From the NCBI GenBank assembly GCA_023421075.1, contig JAEZUM010000079.1:30852-94851 (forward strand): 64,000 nucleotides of DNA, read 5' to 3'. A program made the translations under genes and the position numbers. This stretch comes from Bacillota bacterium (GTDB lineage: Bacteria > Bacillota > Clostridia > Lachnospirales > Lachnospiraceae). Positions 34,234 to 43,527 of this stretch are shown one piece after another. The notes below the pieces were generated by a model. The model made no database searches, was not told where the DNA came from, and worked only from the letters and a program-made list of their open reading frames with translations. How positions within the stretch are numbered: position 1 is the stretch's first letter; the number at the start of each line of letters is the position of its first letter.

Positions 34234-35004
34234 GTGTTTTCAAGACCAAGAATAATTCCGGTGTTATTGATAGATGATCGAGATCTTGTTAAAACAGAGC
34301 TATTTAGTCATCCTAGGTATTTAGGAGATCCGATTAATGCAGTTAAGATATTTAATAGAAAAGGGATTGATGAATTATCAATATTAGATATCTCGGCAAC
34401 AAAGCGTCATGTGGAACCAGATTTCGAGCTTCTAAAGGATATTGCCAGTGAAGCATTCATGCCATTAAGTTATGGAGGTGGTATTTCCAGTGTGTCTCAG
34501 GCAATGGAATTATTAGCGATCGGATATGAAAAGATCGTTATAAATTCTGCTCTCGTTAAGAATCCTGATTTAATAGAGAGTATAGTTAAACTAGCTGGAA
34601 GCCAAAGTGTCGTTGCATCGATCGATGCAAAAGTAATAAATGGAAAGTACTGCTGCGTAGTATCCGATGGACAAGATATGATAGATATTTCACCTGCAAA
34701 ACTTGCAAAACAAGCTGAAAAACTTGGAGTTGGGGAAATCTTTTTGAATTCAGTTGATAATGATGGAATAATGAAAGGGTATGATATTAATCTCATAAAG
34801 TCCGTCACAAGTGAAGTAGCAATACCTGTAACAGCATGTGGGGGAGCAGGGAGAATATCGGATATCAAAAATGTCTTGCAGGAAGGTGGTGCGCACGCTG
34901 CTGCCGGAGGAAGTATGTTTGTATATTACGGAAGGCTAAAGGCCGTTCTTATAACAGCACCTAGCGAAAAAGAGTTGATTAATATGGGTATATACAAAGA
35001 ATAG
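34234..35004 (+). CDS. wbuZ: HisF-like ammonia-channelling subunit (WbuZ/HisF2)
   Basis: 256 residues from the GTG at 34234, with AAGAGGTG upstream; longer in-frame starts inside the previous gene are rejected. TIM barrel of the HisF family: RIIPVLLIDDRDLVKT at the start, SYGGGI, ASIDAKV, LNSVDNDG and ACGGAG. Partner of WbuY, passing ammonia to WbuX. The N-terminal LLIDDRDLVKT replaces the CLDVxxGRVVKG of true HisF, typical of the polysaccharide branch. Confidence 0.85.
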   Translation: MFSRPRIIPVLLIDDRDLVKTELFSHPRYLGDPINAVKIFNRKGIDELSILDISATKRHVEPDFELLKDIASEAFMPLSYGGGISSVSQAMELLAIGYEKIVINSALVKNPDLIESIVKLAGSQSVVASIDAKVINGKYCCVVSDGQDMIDISPAKLAKQAEKLGVGEIFLNSVDNDGIMKGYDINLIKSVTSEVAIPVTACGGAGRISDIKNVLQEGGAHAAAGGSMFVYYGRLKAVLITAPSEKELINMGIYKE

Positions 35005-35022
35005 TGAAAGGGATCATAACAT

Positions 35023-36240
35023 ATGAGAGTTGCACTAATAGATGTAAATTGTAAATTTAGCAGTACCGGAAAAATTGTATATGATCTATACACTCAGTTA
35101 TTGAAGGATGGGCATGAAGCGGCTATTCTCTATGGCAGAGGGCCTTTGGTTAGAGAAACGAATATTCATCGAATCAGTCCCAAATGGGAGGTTAATGTTC
35201 ATGCCGGGTTGGCCCGGATTACCGGACTTAATGGATATTTTTCGTTTATAGCGACTAGACGTTTTATTAGTTATCTTAAAAAATTCAAGCCGGATGTTGT
35301 TCATTGCCATCAATTACACGGTTATTATGTGAATATATACCAAGTTATTAAGTATTTAGAGAAGAACAATTGTAAGGTTGTTTGGACTTTACATAGTGAA
35401 TATATGTATACCGGAAAATGCGGATATGCATTTGAATGTGAAAAATGGAAATCCAAGTGTGGAAATTGTCCTCAATTAAGAGCTTATCCGAAGAGTTTCT
35501 TTATGGACTTTACCAGTTTTATGCTAAAGCAGAAAAACAAGTATTTATCAAAGTTAAACTCTATAATTTATGTAACACCTGCCGAAGTATATGCGAATCG
35601 TGTTCGGGCTTCATTCTTAAAAGGCTCCAAAATTACCGCAATAAATAATGGTATTGATATTAATGTCTTTTACCCTCGTAATATTGACGGTTTAAGAAAG
35701 AGATTAATGGTTAGTGATAGAAAAGTCATCCTCTCTATCGGAAATAATCTAATGAGTGATATTAAGGGTGGAAGATGGATATTAAAGCTTGCCGATGAAT
35801 TGAAAGATACTCCGATTACATTTATCATGGTTGGAGTTACTAATATATCTGAATTACCTAAGTTAGATAATGTTAAATATTATCCATTGATTGAGGATCA
35901 GAATGAAATAGCTGAATTCTATTCTTTAGCAGATATTACTTTAATACCAAGCCGTCGCGAAACTTACTCGATGCCTGTTGTTGAATCATTGAGCTGCGGC
36001 ACCCCGGTTGTAGGGTTTAAAGCTGGCGCACCTGAAACCATCGCTATACCTGAGTATTCAAAGTTTGTCGAATATGGTGATATATATAATCTAAAAGATA
36101 CCTTGATTTCAATGTTGGAATTTAAACAAAATCTTGATGAAAACGAGATATATATAAAAGCCCATAGTAAATATTCTAAAGAGAATATGTATAAGAATTA
36201 CCTTGAAAAATACAATGAATTATTAAATAATATTAATTAA
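35023..36240 (+). CDS. Glycosyltransferase family 4
   Basis: 405 residues. GT-B fold starting RVALIDVNCKFSSTGKIVYDL. A Cys-rich insertion, CGYAFECEKWKSKCGNCPQ (~137-155), is common in one branch of polysaccharide GT4 enzymes. The C-terminal nucleotide-sugar site includes IPSRRETYSMPVVESLSCGTP (E-x7-E pattern). Acts on the cytosolic face to extend the lipid-linked unit. Donor and acceptor are not predictable. Confidence 0.85.
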   Translation: MRVALIDVNCKFSSTGKIVYDLYTQLLKDGHEAAILYGRGPLVRETNIHRISPKWEVNVHAGLARITGLNGYFSFIATRRFISYLKKFKPDVVHCHQLHGYYVNIYQVIKYLEKNNCKVVWTLHSEYMYTGKCGYAFECEKWKSKCGNCPQLRAYPKSFFMDFTSFMLKQKNKYLSKLNSIIYVTPAEVYANRVRASFLKGSKITAINNGIDINVFYPRNIDGLRKRLMVSDRKVILSIGNNLMSDIKGGRWILKLADELKDTPITFIMVGVTNISELPKLDNVKYYPLIEDQNEIAEFYSLADITLIPSRRETYSMPVVESLSCGTPVVGFKAGAPETIAIPEYSKFVEYGDIYNLKDTLISMLEFKQNLDENEIYIKAHSKYSKENMYKNYLEKYNELLNNIN

Positions 36241-36259
36241 TAATTATTAAAACATAGAA

Positions 36260-37513
36260 ATGGATGTGTATAAAATGAAAGCATCTTTAAATATTAAAAA
36301 TGATATGTTAATTAATGGGCTTTATATATTTGGAATGCTTTTATATTCTCTTTCTATGTTTATTCCGCCTTTGCGGGTTGGAGTAGTACTCTCGTCGTAT
36401 TTGGTCATTGGAATTATTATTGCGATTAAAGGAAGAACTATAAGAGTAAATGGAATTATTGATGTTTTGGTTATATGTTATTTGTTTTACAATGTATTAG
36501 CAATCATTATATCAATATTTAATGGATTTCCATATTCTGTACCAATAAGAGAATTTGCGAATTCAACTTTACCAATTGTATTATTTTTTATAGGTAACAA
36601 TACAAAAGATTCAAGTAAATTCTACTATAATGTTTTAATCGCATCAATATTTTGCATTATAATCGGAATTGTTTTGTATATATGGGTCCCCTTATTTTAT
36701 AGAGAGTATTTGTTGAGAATTAGGGTTGTTGGTGGTACTGATCCAATCTATGCAAGAGAACGTATGTGCTCTATAATAGGATCTACAAGCGTTGGTACCT
36801 TTTCTGTCTATGGTCTTATTCTATCACTAAAACAACTTATTGATAATAAAGATAAAAAAAAGTTGGTTTCATGCGGAATTTGTTTGGTTGGTATAATAAT
36901 GAGTTATCAAAGAAGTGCATATCTTGTAGCATTTTGTATTTTACTTTTAGCACATTACTTATGTTTTTTTAAATGGAATATATTAAAAAAAGGTTGGCTT
37001 CTATTTGAAGCAGTTTTATTTTTTTCTATGATGTTATTAGTATATAAAATGTATCCATCGCTCTTCTATAGTGTATTTAATCGAATACTTTCTTTTAAGG
37101 ATGCATTTGGAGACAGAACCGGTCAGTGGTTGAATACAATAGAAAATACGCGCAATATAGCATTTGGTAGCGGATTGGGAAGTGTTGGACATACTGCGTT
37201 AGGATATTCTGAATTCTTGATCACAGATGGGGGTCTGATAAAAATCTTCTGCGAAATTGGTATTATTGGTTTTGCTCTTTTTTCATTGATCATTCTGTTA
37301 TCAATTATAAAATGCCTGTTTTCTTTCAAGGAGCATTATATTGAATTGGCTATTATACTTACAGTATTGCTACAATCATTAGGATCAAATACAATAGCTT
37401 TTATGATGGAAGCAATTGTTTTTTGGTATGCAGTAGGTGCCATAAATTATAAACAATATAAAGGAGTTAAATATAATGAAAACTATTTGTATGTATCTTC
37501 CCCAGTATCATAG
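36260..37513 (+). CDS. wzy: O-antigen/capsule polymerase-like membrane protein (Wzy)
   Basis: 417 residues with about ten or more hydrophobic segments and a large polar loop in the C-terminal half (FNRILSFKDAFGDRTGQWL...GSGLGSVGH), the layout of Wzy/O-antigen ligase proteins. It should join lipid-linked repeat units outside the membrane. Start is uncertain: the ATG at 36260 lacks a clear binding site, and the in-frame ATG at 36275 has only a weak one. The gene end overlaps the next gene by 38 bases. Family assignment is by topology and context, as Wzy sequences diverge fast. Confidence 0.75.
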   Translation: MDVYKMKASLNIKNDMLINGLYIFGMLLYSLSMFIPPLRVGVVLSSYLVIGIIIAIKGRTIRVNGIIDVLVICYLFYNVLAIIISIFNGFPYSVPIREFANSTLPIVLFFIGNNTKDSSKFYYNVLIASIFCIIIGIVLYIWVPLFYREYLLRIRVVGGTDPIYARERMCSIIGSTSVGTFSVYGLILSLKQLIDNKDKKKLVSCGICLVGIIMSYQRSAYLVAFCILLLAHYLCFFKWNILKKGWLLFEAVLFFSMMLLVYKMYPSLFYSVFNRILSFKDAFGDRTGQWLNTIENTRNIAFGSGLGSVGHTALGYSEFLITDGGLIKIFCEIGIIGFALFSLIILLSIIKCLFSFKEHYIELAIILTVLLQSLGSNTIAFMMEAIVFWYAVGAINYKQYKGVKYNENYLYVSSPVS

Positions 37514-38570
37514 TATCCCTGAAAATGATGAATGGTGGGGTAATGGATATACGGAATGGACAGCTGTGAAGAAAGCAAAGCCTTTATATAACGGACATAA
37601 TCAGCCAAGAGTTCCATTAAATAATAATTATTATGATTTGGAAAAAGATGGAGTAGAAACATGGAAGTGGCAAGCTGATTTAGCCAAGGAATTTGATATA
37701 TATGGGTTCTGTATTTATCATTATTGGTTTTGTGGGAAAATGTTATTACAAAAACCCATGGAAATTCTCTTGGAAAATAAAAATATAAATATAAAGTTTT
37801 GTATTTGCTGGGCTAACGAAACCTGGAGTAGACGTTGGTATGATACAAAACCTGAAGTATTGCAACTACAGGAATACGGTGATGAGGAAGATTGGAGAAA
37901 TCACTTTAATTATTTGCTCCCATTTTTTTGTGATGACAGATATATAAAGATTGATAACAAGCCGGTAGTTAATATATATAGAAGTTATAATATTGATTGT
38001 CTAGGCGAAATGATTGAATGTTGGAACAAATTAGCTGTACAAAATGGATTCAATGGAGTATATATTGTTTCCTGCAAGGCAGCAGGAAAACAAGAAACCC
38101 GCAAAGACTTAGTTGATGCATATTATATTTTTGAACCAGGATTTTCTACTAAAAATGAAATGTCGTTTTATGACAATGCTGTATATTATTTACCAATCAT
38201 ATCTCGGAAAATAATTAATAAAATTTTACGGAAAAAAGTATTATTAGAGCGCAAAGTAAATGTTTCATGGGTATATAAAAAAATATCAAATCGAAAATAT
38301 ATCATGAATGATAATATTTTTCCTGGAACATTTCCAGGATGGGATAATACTCCTCGATGTGGTATGGAAGGTACGGCTTATATAAATTCGGATTCTAAAT
38401 TATTTAGAAAAAATTTGTTGCATATAAAGGAAAAAATTCAGCATAAGCAATTAGACTTTGTCTATGTTAATGCATGGAATGAATGGGGAGAAGGAGCTTA
38501 TCTAGAGCCGGATATAGAAAACAAATACGATTATTTAAAAGCTATTTCAGATGTAGTGTCTGAAATCTAG
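37476..38570 (+). CDS. WbsX-like glycosyltransferase / GH99-like family protein
   Basis: 364 residues with AAGGAGT upstream. The start ICMYLPQYHSIPENDEWWGNGYTEW and the stretches YGFCIYHYWFCGKMLL, CICWANETWSRRWY and NAWNEWGEGAYLEPD are hallmarks of the WbsX family, found in O-antigen and capsule loci. Its fold resembles GH99 enzymes and its precise reaction is not settled. It starts inside the end of the polymerase gene, so translation is probably coupled. Confidence 0.85.
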   Translation: MKTICMYLPQYHSIPENDEWWGNGYTEWTAVKKAKPLYNGHNQPRVPLNNNYYDLEKDGVETWKWQADLAKEFDIYGFCIYHYWFCGKMLLQKPMEILLENKNINIKFCICWANETWSRRWYDTKPEVLQLQEYGDEEDWRNHFNYLLPFFCDDRYIKIDNKPVVNIYRSYNIDCLGEMIECWNKLAVQNGFNGVYIVSCKAAGKQETRKDLVDAYYIFEPGFSTKNEMSFYDNAVYYLPIISRKIINKILRKKVLLERKVNVSWVYKKISNRKYIMNDNIFPGTFPGWDNTPRCGMEGTAYINSDSKLFRKNLLHIKEKIQHKQLDFVYVNAWNEWGEGAYLEPDIENKYDYLKAISDVVSEI

Positions 38571-38614
38571 GTAAGAGGAAATATCCTAATAGTTTAAATG
38601 GAAATACGGATTAA

Positions 38615-39622
38615 ATGAAGGTGGTGTTAATTATTAATAAGCCTAAGGTTAGTATCATTGTTTTGATTTATAAAGTGGAGCAGTATTTAGTACAGTGCTT
38701 GGAGTCTATTTTAAGTCAAACATATTCTAATATTGAAATAATATTATCAGTTGGCGTAGATAATTCTGATAATTGTGAATTGATATGCGATCAATATGCT
38801 AAAAAAGACAATAGAATTGTCCTAGTTAGCAGTAAACCCAGTGGAATAGCAGCAGCAAGAAATCTTGCTATGGAAAAAATCACAGGTGATTTTCTTGTTT
38901 TTGTAGACGGTGATGATTGGATTGAGCCTGATATGGTTGATGCTATGTTACAAAATATGATTAAATATAATACACAGATTTCAATTTGCGGGGTGCTTAC
39001 TGAGTATAAGGATCACTTTGACTGTTCAACTCAACAACCATTGCTAGTTATGGATACAAAAGAAGCATTTCGAAATCTATTGTATATGAAAAATTATGGC
39101 TTAAGTTTGTGGGATAAGATGTATGATGTTAAAATGATTAAAGGTATACGTTTTCCTCTAACAAAAGAAGCCGAAGATAGATATTGGCTATATCAAATAA
39201 TGGGAAACGCTGATAAGATTGTCTATGATTCAGCAGCTAAATATCATTTTAGATATCGATTATCTAGCTGTTCTCGCAATGACATTAATGCAAGAATATC
39301 AATGGATGCCGATAAAAAAATGTGCAAATATATAATAGATAGATTTCCGGAATTAATGAATGAATGTCAATACTTTATGTTTTATTCAAATTATACAACG
39401 GTATATAGTGATTTATTATATTCAAAGTTTTCTTATAAGCAAGATAATGATCTATTGGTAGATATGAAGAAAGAAGCTAAATTTATTATTAGAGATAAAG
39501 TGGTTGGTTTTAATTCTAAGTTACATGCTATTTTGATTTTAATAAATCGATTTCTCATAATCCGCTTTATGTTATGGAGAATTAAAGTATATAAAAATTT
39601 AAAAATTCAGGCTTACGATTAG
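38615..39622 (+). CDS. Glycosyltransferase family 2, atypical start
   Basis: 335 residues if the ATG at 38615 is used. GT-A fold: KVSIIVLIYKVEQYLVQCLESIL, then the nucleotide site VFVDGDDWIEP (DxD). The ATG at 38615 has no binding site before it, whereas a strong AAGGTGG lies just inside (38618-38624), ideally spaced for ATT codons at 38630 or 38633; real initiation may be there, giving a protein that begins I(M)-I-N-K-P-K-V-S. Sugar specificity unknown. An uncertain C-terminal region contains several hydrophobic residues that may contact the membrane. Confidence 0.85.
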   Translation: MKVVLIINKPKVSIIVLIYKVEQYLVQCLESILSQTYSNIEIILSVGVDNSDNCELICDQYAKKDNRIVLVSSKPSGIAAARNLAMEKITGDFLVFVDGDDWIEPDMVDAMLQNMIKYNTQISICGVLTEYKDHFDCSTQQPLLVMDTKEAFRNLLYMKNYGLSLWDKMYDVKMIKGIRFPLTKEAEDRYWLYQIMGNADKIVYDSAAKYHFRYRLSSCSRNDINARISMDADKKMCKYIIDRFPELMNECQYFMFYSNYTTVYSDLLYSKFSYKQDNDLLVDMKKEAKFIIRDKVVGFNSKLHAILILINRFLIIRFMLWRIKVYKNLKIQAYD

Positions 39623-39632
39623 GAGATTAAGA

Positions 39633-40619
39633 ATGATAATTACAAGAACTCCATTCAGAGTTAGCTTCTGTGGCGGTGGTAGTGATTTACCTCAATTTTA
39701 TGAAAAAAACGGTGGTTGTGTATTGAGTACAGGTATTGATAAGTATATGTATATTTTAGTACATCCTAATTTTAGTCCGGATCTTACCGTACTAAAGTAT
39801 TCACAAACAGAAATTGTGAGTAACATAGAAGAAATTCAACATAAATACTATAAAGAAATATTAAAGAAATTAGATGTTCGCGGAGTAGAATTAGTTAGTA
39901 CTGCGGATGTTCCTGCTGGAACTGGATTAGGGTCATCAAGTTCCTTTACAGTAGGTGTTCTTCATGCTTTGTATAGTTATAAAGGGAAATTTGTTTCTAA
40001 AGAACGTCTTGCATCTGAGGCATGTAATATAGAAATTAATCAACTGGGACAACCTATTGGAAAGCAGGATCAATATGCAGCTGCATATGGTGGATTAAAT
40101 TTTTATGAATTTAACAAAGATGGAAGCGTATCCGTAGAACCAATTATTATGTCGAATTCAAAGCATGAGAAATTTGAAAAGAATCTAATGATGTTTTATA
40201 CCGGAGATGTAAGGTCTGCATCTGAGATTTTGAAAGAACAAAGAGAAAATATTAAGCAAACCGATATAGAAGTAATACAAAAAACTATATGTAATTTGGC
40301 TAGGGATTTACGAAAAGAACTGCAAGCCGGAAGAATAGATATTACAGGAGATATTCTTAACGAGAATTGGAAATTGAAAAAAACTCTTGCAAATGGTATA
40401 TCCAATCCTGAAATTGATGAATATTACGATCTTGCAATAAAAAACGGTGCCACTGGAGGTAAATTACTAGGTGCTGGCGGTGGTGGATTTTTACTGTTTT
40501 ATGTTACTGAAAAGCAGCAAAAGAAATTAAGAAAAGCGATGCCATTAAGAGAAATGCATATTAAATTTGATAGGCAAGGTTCAACAGTATTATATGTTGG
40601 CGATAAGACCGAGATATAG
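39633..40619 (+). CDS. hddA: D-glycero-D-manno-heptose 7-phosphate kinase (HddA-type GHMP kinase)
   Basis: 328 residues with AGGAGATT upstream. The GHMP start RTPFRVSFCGGGSDLPQFY, ATP loop PAGTGLGSSSSFTVG and C-terminal GATGGKLLGAGGGGFLLF are typical of HddA. It phosphorylates C1 of heptose 7-phosphate. GmhA, GmhB and HddC activities are encoded in the next 3 kb, so the GDP-heptose pathway is complete in this block, as in Gram-positive S-layer glycan clusters. Confidence 0.88.
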   Translation: MIITRTPFRVSFCGGGSDLPQFYEKNGGCVLSTGIDKYMYILVHPNFSPDLTVLKYSQTEIVSNIEEIQHKYYKEILKKLDVRGVELVSTADVPAGTGLGSSSSFTVGVLHALYSYKGKFVSKERLASEACNIEINQLGQPIGKQDQYAAAYGGLNFYEFNKDGSVSVEPIIMSNSKHEKFEKNLMMFYTGDVRSASEILKEQRENIKQTDIEVIQKTICNLARDLRKELQAGRIDITGDILNENWKLKKTLANGISNPEIDEYYDLAIKNGATGGKLLGAGGGGFLLFYVTEKQQKKLRKAMPLREMHIKFDRQGSTVLYVGDKTEI

Positions 40620-40633
40620 GAGGAAAGACAAAC

Positions 40634-41593
40634 ATGAAGTATTTTGTTACTGGCGGTGCTGGTTTTATAGGATCCAATATTGTTGATGCATTACTTAATA
40701 ATGTAGAGAATGAAGTGGTGATATATGACAACCTTTCTACAGGTAATATTAAATTTTTACAAAATGCTCTTCTGAATAAACGTTGCTCTTTTGTTGAAGG
40801 AGATTTATTAGATAGTGATAAAATAAATCAGCATATTAAGGGTTCCGAATTTGTTTTTCACTTTGCTGCAAATGCAGATATACGATTTGGTCTTGAGCAT
40901 CCCAGAAAGGATTTAGAGCAAAATACTATTGCGACATTTAATGTTTTAGAAGCCATGAGACTTAATAATATTAAGAAAATAGCTTTTCCTTCCACCGGAC
41001 CCGTATATGGAGAAGCTGCTATTATTCCAACTCCGGAAGATTGTCCAATGCCTATACAAACTTCTTTATATGGTGCATCTAAGTTGGCCTGTGAAGGGTT
41101 AATTGAAGCTTATTGTGAAGGATTTGGATTTACCTCATATATATTTAGATTTGTGTCGATTTTAGGTGAACGTTATACGCATGGACATGTTTTCGACTTT
41201 GTAAAACAATTGAAAGAGCATCCGAATCATCTAAAGATTTTAGGCAATGGTAAGCAGAGAAAATCGTACCTTTATATTCAGGATTGTATCAGTGCGATTT
41301 TTACAATTATAGAGAAATCTACTGAAAAGGTAAATATATATAATCTTGGTGTGGATTATTATTGTGAGGTTAATGATTCGGTAAATTTTATTATTAATAC
41401 ATTAGGTGTCAGCCCAGAACTCGAATATTCAGGAGGAGATAGAGGATGGGTTGGCGATAATCCTTTCATTTATCTTGATACTTCGAAATTACGCAATCTT
41501 GGATGGAAGGCTCAGTACTCCATAGAGGATGGTGTTAGAAAAACAGTAGAGTATCTTGTAAATAATCCATGGGTTATTGAAGAAAGAAAGTAA
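40634..41593 (+). CDS. NDP-sugar epimerase/dehydratase (extended SDR) of the heptose block
   Basis: 319 residues with AGGAGGAAA upstream. NAD site VTGGAGFIGSNIVDAL, catalytic stretch FPSTGPVYGE and YGASK, then RFVSILGERYTHGHVFDFV. GalE-like overall. Between hddA and hddC-gmhB it probably modifies a nucleotide-linked sugar, perhaps GDP-heptose, but epimerase versus dehydratase cannot be settled. Homologues beside hddA are common in Gram-positive glycan loci, to my knowledge. Confidence 0.75.
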   Translation: MKYFVTGGAGFIGSNIVDALLNNVENEVVIYDNLSTGNIKFLQNALLNKRCSFVEGDLLDSDKINQHIKGSEFVFHFAANADIRFGLEHPRKDLEQNTIATFNVLEAMRLNNIKKIAFPSTGPVYGEAAIIPTPEDCPMPIQTSLYGASKLACEGLIEAYCEGFGFTSYIFRFVSILGERYTHGHVFDFVKQLKEHPNHLKILGNGKQRKSYLYIQDCISAIFTIIEKSTEKVNIYNLGVDYYCEVNDSVNFIINTLGVSPELEYSGGDRGWVGDNPFIYLDTSKLRNLGWKAQYSIEDGVRKTVEYLVNNPWVIEERK

Positions 41594-41603
41594 GAGGGTT
41601 TAG

Positions 41604-42917
41604 ATGAAAGCAGTAATTATGGCCGGAGGCAAAGGAACACGTCTATCATCTGTAACAAATGATGAAATACCAAAACCAATGGTACGATTAAATGGAAAAC
41701 CTATATTAGAATATCAGATTGAAGTGTTGAAAAAGAATGGGATATGTGAGTTTATATTAATTGTAGGGTATCTTCATCAAGTTATAAAAGAATATTTTGG
41801 GGATGGTAAAAAGTATGGCGTAAGTATTGAATATATCATAGAAGAGAAGCCAATGGGTTCTGCAGGTGCTTTGTTTTATCTGAAGGAAAAGATTAAAGAT
41901 ACGTTTCTGTTAGTTTTCGGAGACCTAATTTTTGATATATCTGTGAAAAAGTTTCTATCATTTCATAATGAACATAATTCAGATGTCTCATTATTAGTGC
42001 ATCCTAATGGCCATCCATTTGATAGTGACTTGGTAATTCTTGATAATTCACAGAGAGTAATAAGAATCGATTCAAAACTGAATCAGAGAAACTATTATTA
42101 TTCTAATTGTGTGAATGCAGGAATTTATCTTTTAAATATGAATGTTATAAGTGAGTTAATTAGTGAGACAAAATTAGATTTAGAAAAGGATATTATAATC
42201 CCCAGTATAAATAATAATCGTAATGTATTTGGTTATAAATCTCCTGAGTATGTTAGAGATGTAGGTACACCTACTCGATTATTTGATACGGAACAGGATA
42301 TAATTCATGAGATTGTAAAACAAAAATGTCTGCAAAACAAGCAAAAATGTGTATTTCTTGACAGAGACGGTACAATTAATAAATATGTTGGACTCCTAAC
42401 AAATCCGGATCAATTCGAATTGGAGGATAAAGTATGTGAAGCGATTAATCATATGCATAAAAATGGTTATTTGATTATTATCATTACGAACCAACCAGTT
42501 GTTGCACGAAATCTTTGTTCCATTAAAGATGTAGTAGATATTCATAATAAAATGGAAACAATCATGGGAGAAAAAGGTACGTATGTAGATGGAATATCAT
42601 TTTGTCCCCATCATCCTGATAGTGGATATCCGGAAGAAAATAAGGAATATAAAATAACTTGTAACTGTCGTAAACCTAAAACAGGTATGATTGAAAAATG
42701 GATTACAGATTATAATATATCACAAGAGGAATCATGGATGATTGGTGATTCAACCATAGATATACAAACAGGTAAAAATGCAGGGTTAAGAACGATTTTA
42801 CTTAAAACTGGTATGGCAGGTAATGATAAAAAATATGAAGTGATACCGAATTATATTAGTGAAGATCTTATGATAGCTGCTCACTATATTACCAAGGAGG
42901 TTGCTAATGGATTATAA
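41604..42917 (+). CDS. Fused heptose 1-phosphate nucleotidyltransferase and heptose bisphosphate phosphatase (HddC-GmhB)
   Basis: 437 residues with two domains. Residues 1-~235 are a nucleotidyltransferase: AVIMAGGKGTRLSSVT, FGDLIFD and VRDVGTPTRL. Residues ~248-437 are a HAD phosphatase of the GmhB type: FLDRDGTIN (~251-259), ITNQP, zinc ligands in CPHHPD and CNCRKPKTGM, and GDSTIDIQTGKNAG. The phosphatase gives heptose 1-phosphate and the transferase then activates it, probably with GTP, so the fusion joins consecutive steps. The stop overlaps gmhA by 11 bases. In most bacteria these are separate proteins. Confidence 0.88.
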   Translation: MKAVIMAGGKGTRLSSVTNDEIPKPMVRLNGKPILEYQIEVLKKNGICEFILIVGYLHQVIKEYFGDGKKYGVSIEYIIEEKPMGSAGALFYLKEKIKDTFLLVFGDLIFDISVKKFLSFHNEHNSDVSLLVHPNGHPFDSDLVILDNSQRVIRIDSKLNQRNYYYSNCVNAGIYLLNMNVISELISETKLDLEKDIIIPSINNNRNVFGYKSPEYVRDVGTPTRLFDTEQDIIHEIVKQKCLQNKQKCVFLDRDGTINKYVGLLTNPDQFELEDKVCEAINHMHKNGYLIIIITNQPVVARNLCSIKDVVDIHNKMETIMGEKGTYVDGISFCPHHPDSGYPEENKEYKITCNCRKPKTGMIEKWITDYNISQEESWMIGDSTIDIQTGKNAGLRTILLKTGMAGNDKKYEVIPNYISEDLMIAAHYITKEVANGL

Positions 42918-43476
42918 GTTAGAAATAGGTAATTACTTAAATCTGGTAATTGACACAATTAAAAAACTTGATATTAATGCAATTAATGAGGCAATGAATG
43001 CGCTTGAAGAAGCTAGATTAAGAAATGCATCAATATATATTTGTGGAAATGGGGGAAGCGCAGCTACTGCTTCGCATTTTGTATGTGATTTCAACAAAGG
43101 GATAAGTGAAAATTTAAATCAAAAATATAACGTTATTTGCTTAAATGATAATGTACCTATTATGATGGCGATAGCTAACGATTTAGGATATGACAGGATT
43201 TTTGAGTTACAATTACAGGGTAAATTAACAAGTTCTGATCTTTTAATAGCAATATCAGGAAGTGGTAATAGCAGTAATATAATAAAGGCTGTACAGTATT
43301 CTAAGAGTGTTGGAGCCAGTGTTATGGCAATAACAGGATATTCTGGTGGTGTCATTGACGGACTTGCTGATTATCATTTACATGTACCGATAGACAATAT
43401 GCAAATTACGGAGGATATTCACATGATATTTGATCATCTCATAATGTGGATTTTATCCAATAAGAAAAATATATAG
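42907..43476 (+). CDS. gmhA: Sedoheptulose 7-phosphate isomerase
   Basis: 189 residues from the ATG at 42907, with AAGGAGG 6 bases upstream; an in-frame TTG at 42901 overlaps that site. SIS domain with ICGNGGSAATASHFVCDFNKG and SGSGNSSNIIKAV, typical of GmhA. It isomerises sedoheptulose 7-phosphate to D-glycero-D-manno-heptose 7-phosphate, the entry step of the pathway whose later enzymes are just upstream. C-terminal QITEDIHMIFDHL carries the conserved zinc-site residues of Gram-positive members. Confidence 0.9.
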   Translation: MDYKLEIGNYLNLVIDTIKKLDINAINEAMNALEEARLRNASIYICGNGGSAATASHFVCDFNKGISENLNQKYNVICLNDNVPIMMAIANDLGYDRIFELQLQGKLTSSDLLIAISGSGNSSNIIKAVQYSKSVGASVMAITGYSGGVIDGLADYHLHVPIDNMQITEDIHMIFDHLIMWILSNKKNI

Positions 43477-43527
43477 AATGCTTTTCGTTCTAATATAATT
43501 TTAATCCGAAGGAGAATAAGAATAATA

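Noticed and set aside
33621..35004. hisH and hisF of histidine synthesis
   Set aside because: No other his genes are near, they follow wbuX directly, and the HisF-like start departs from true HisF; the amidination role is favoured.
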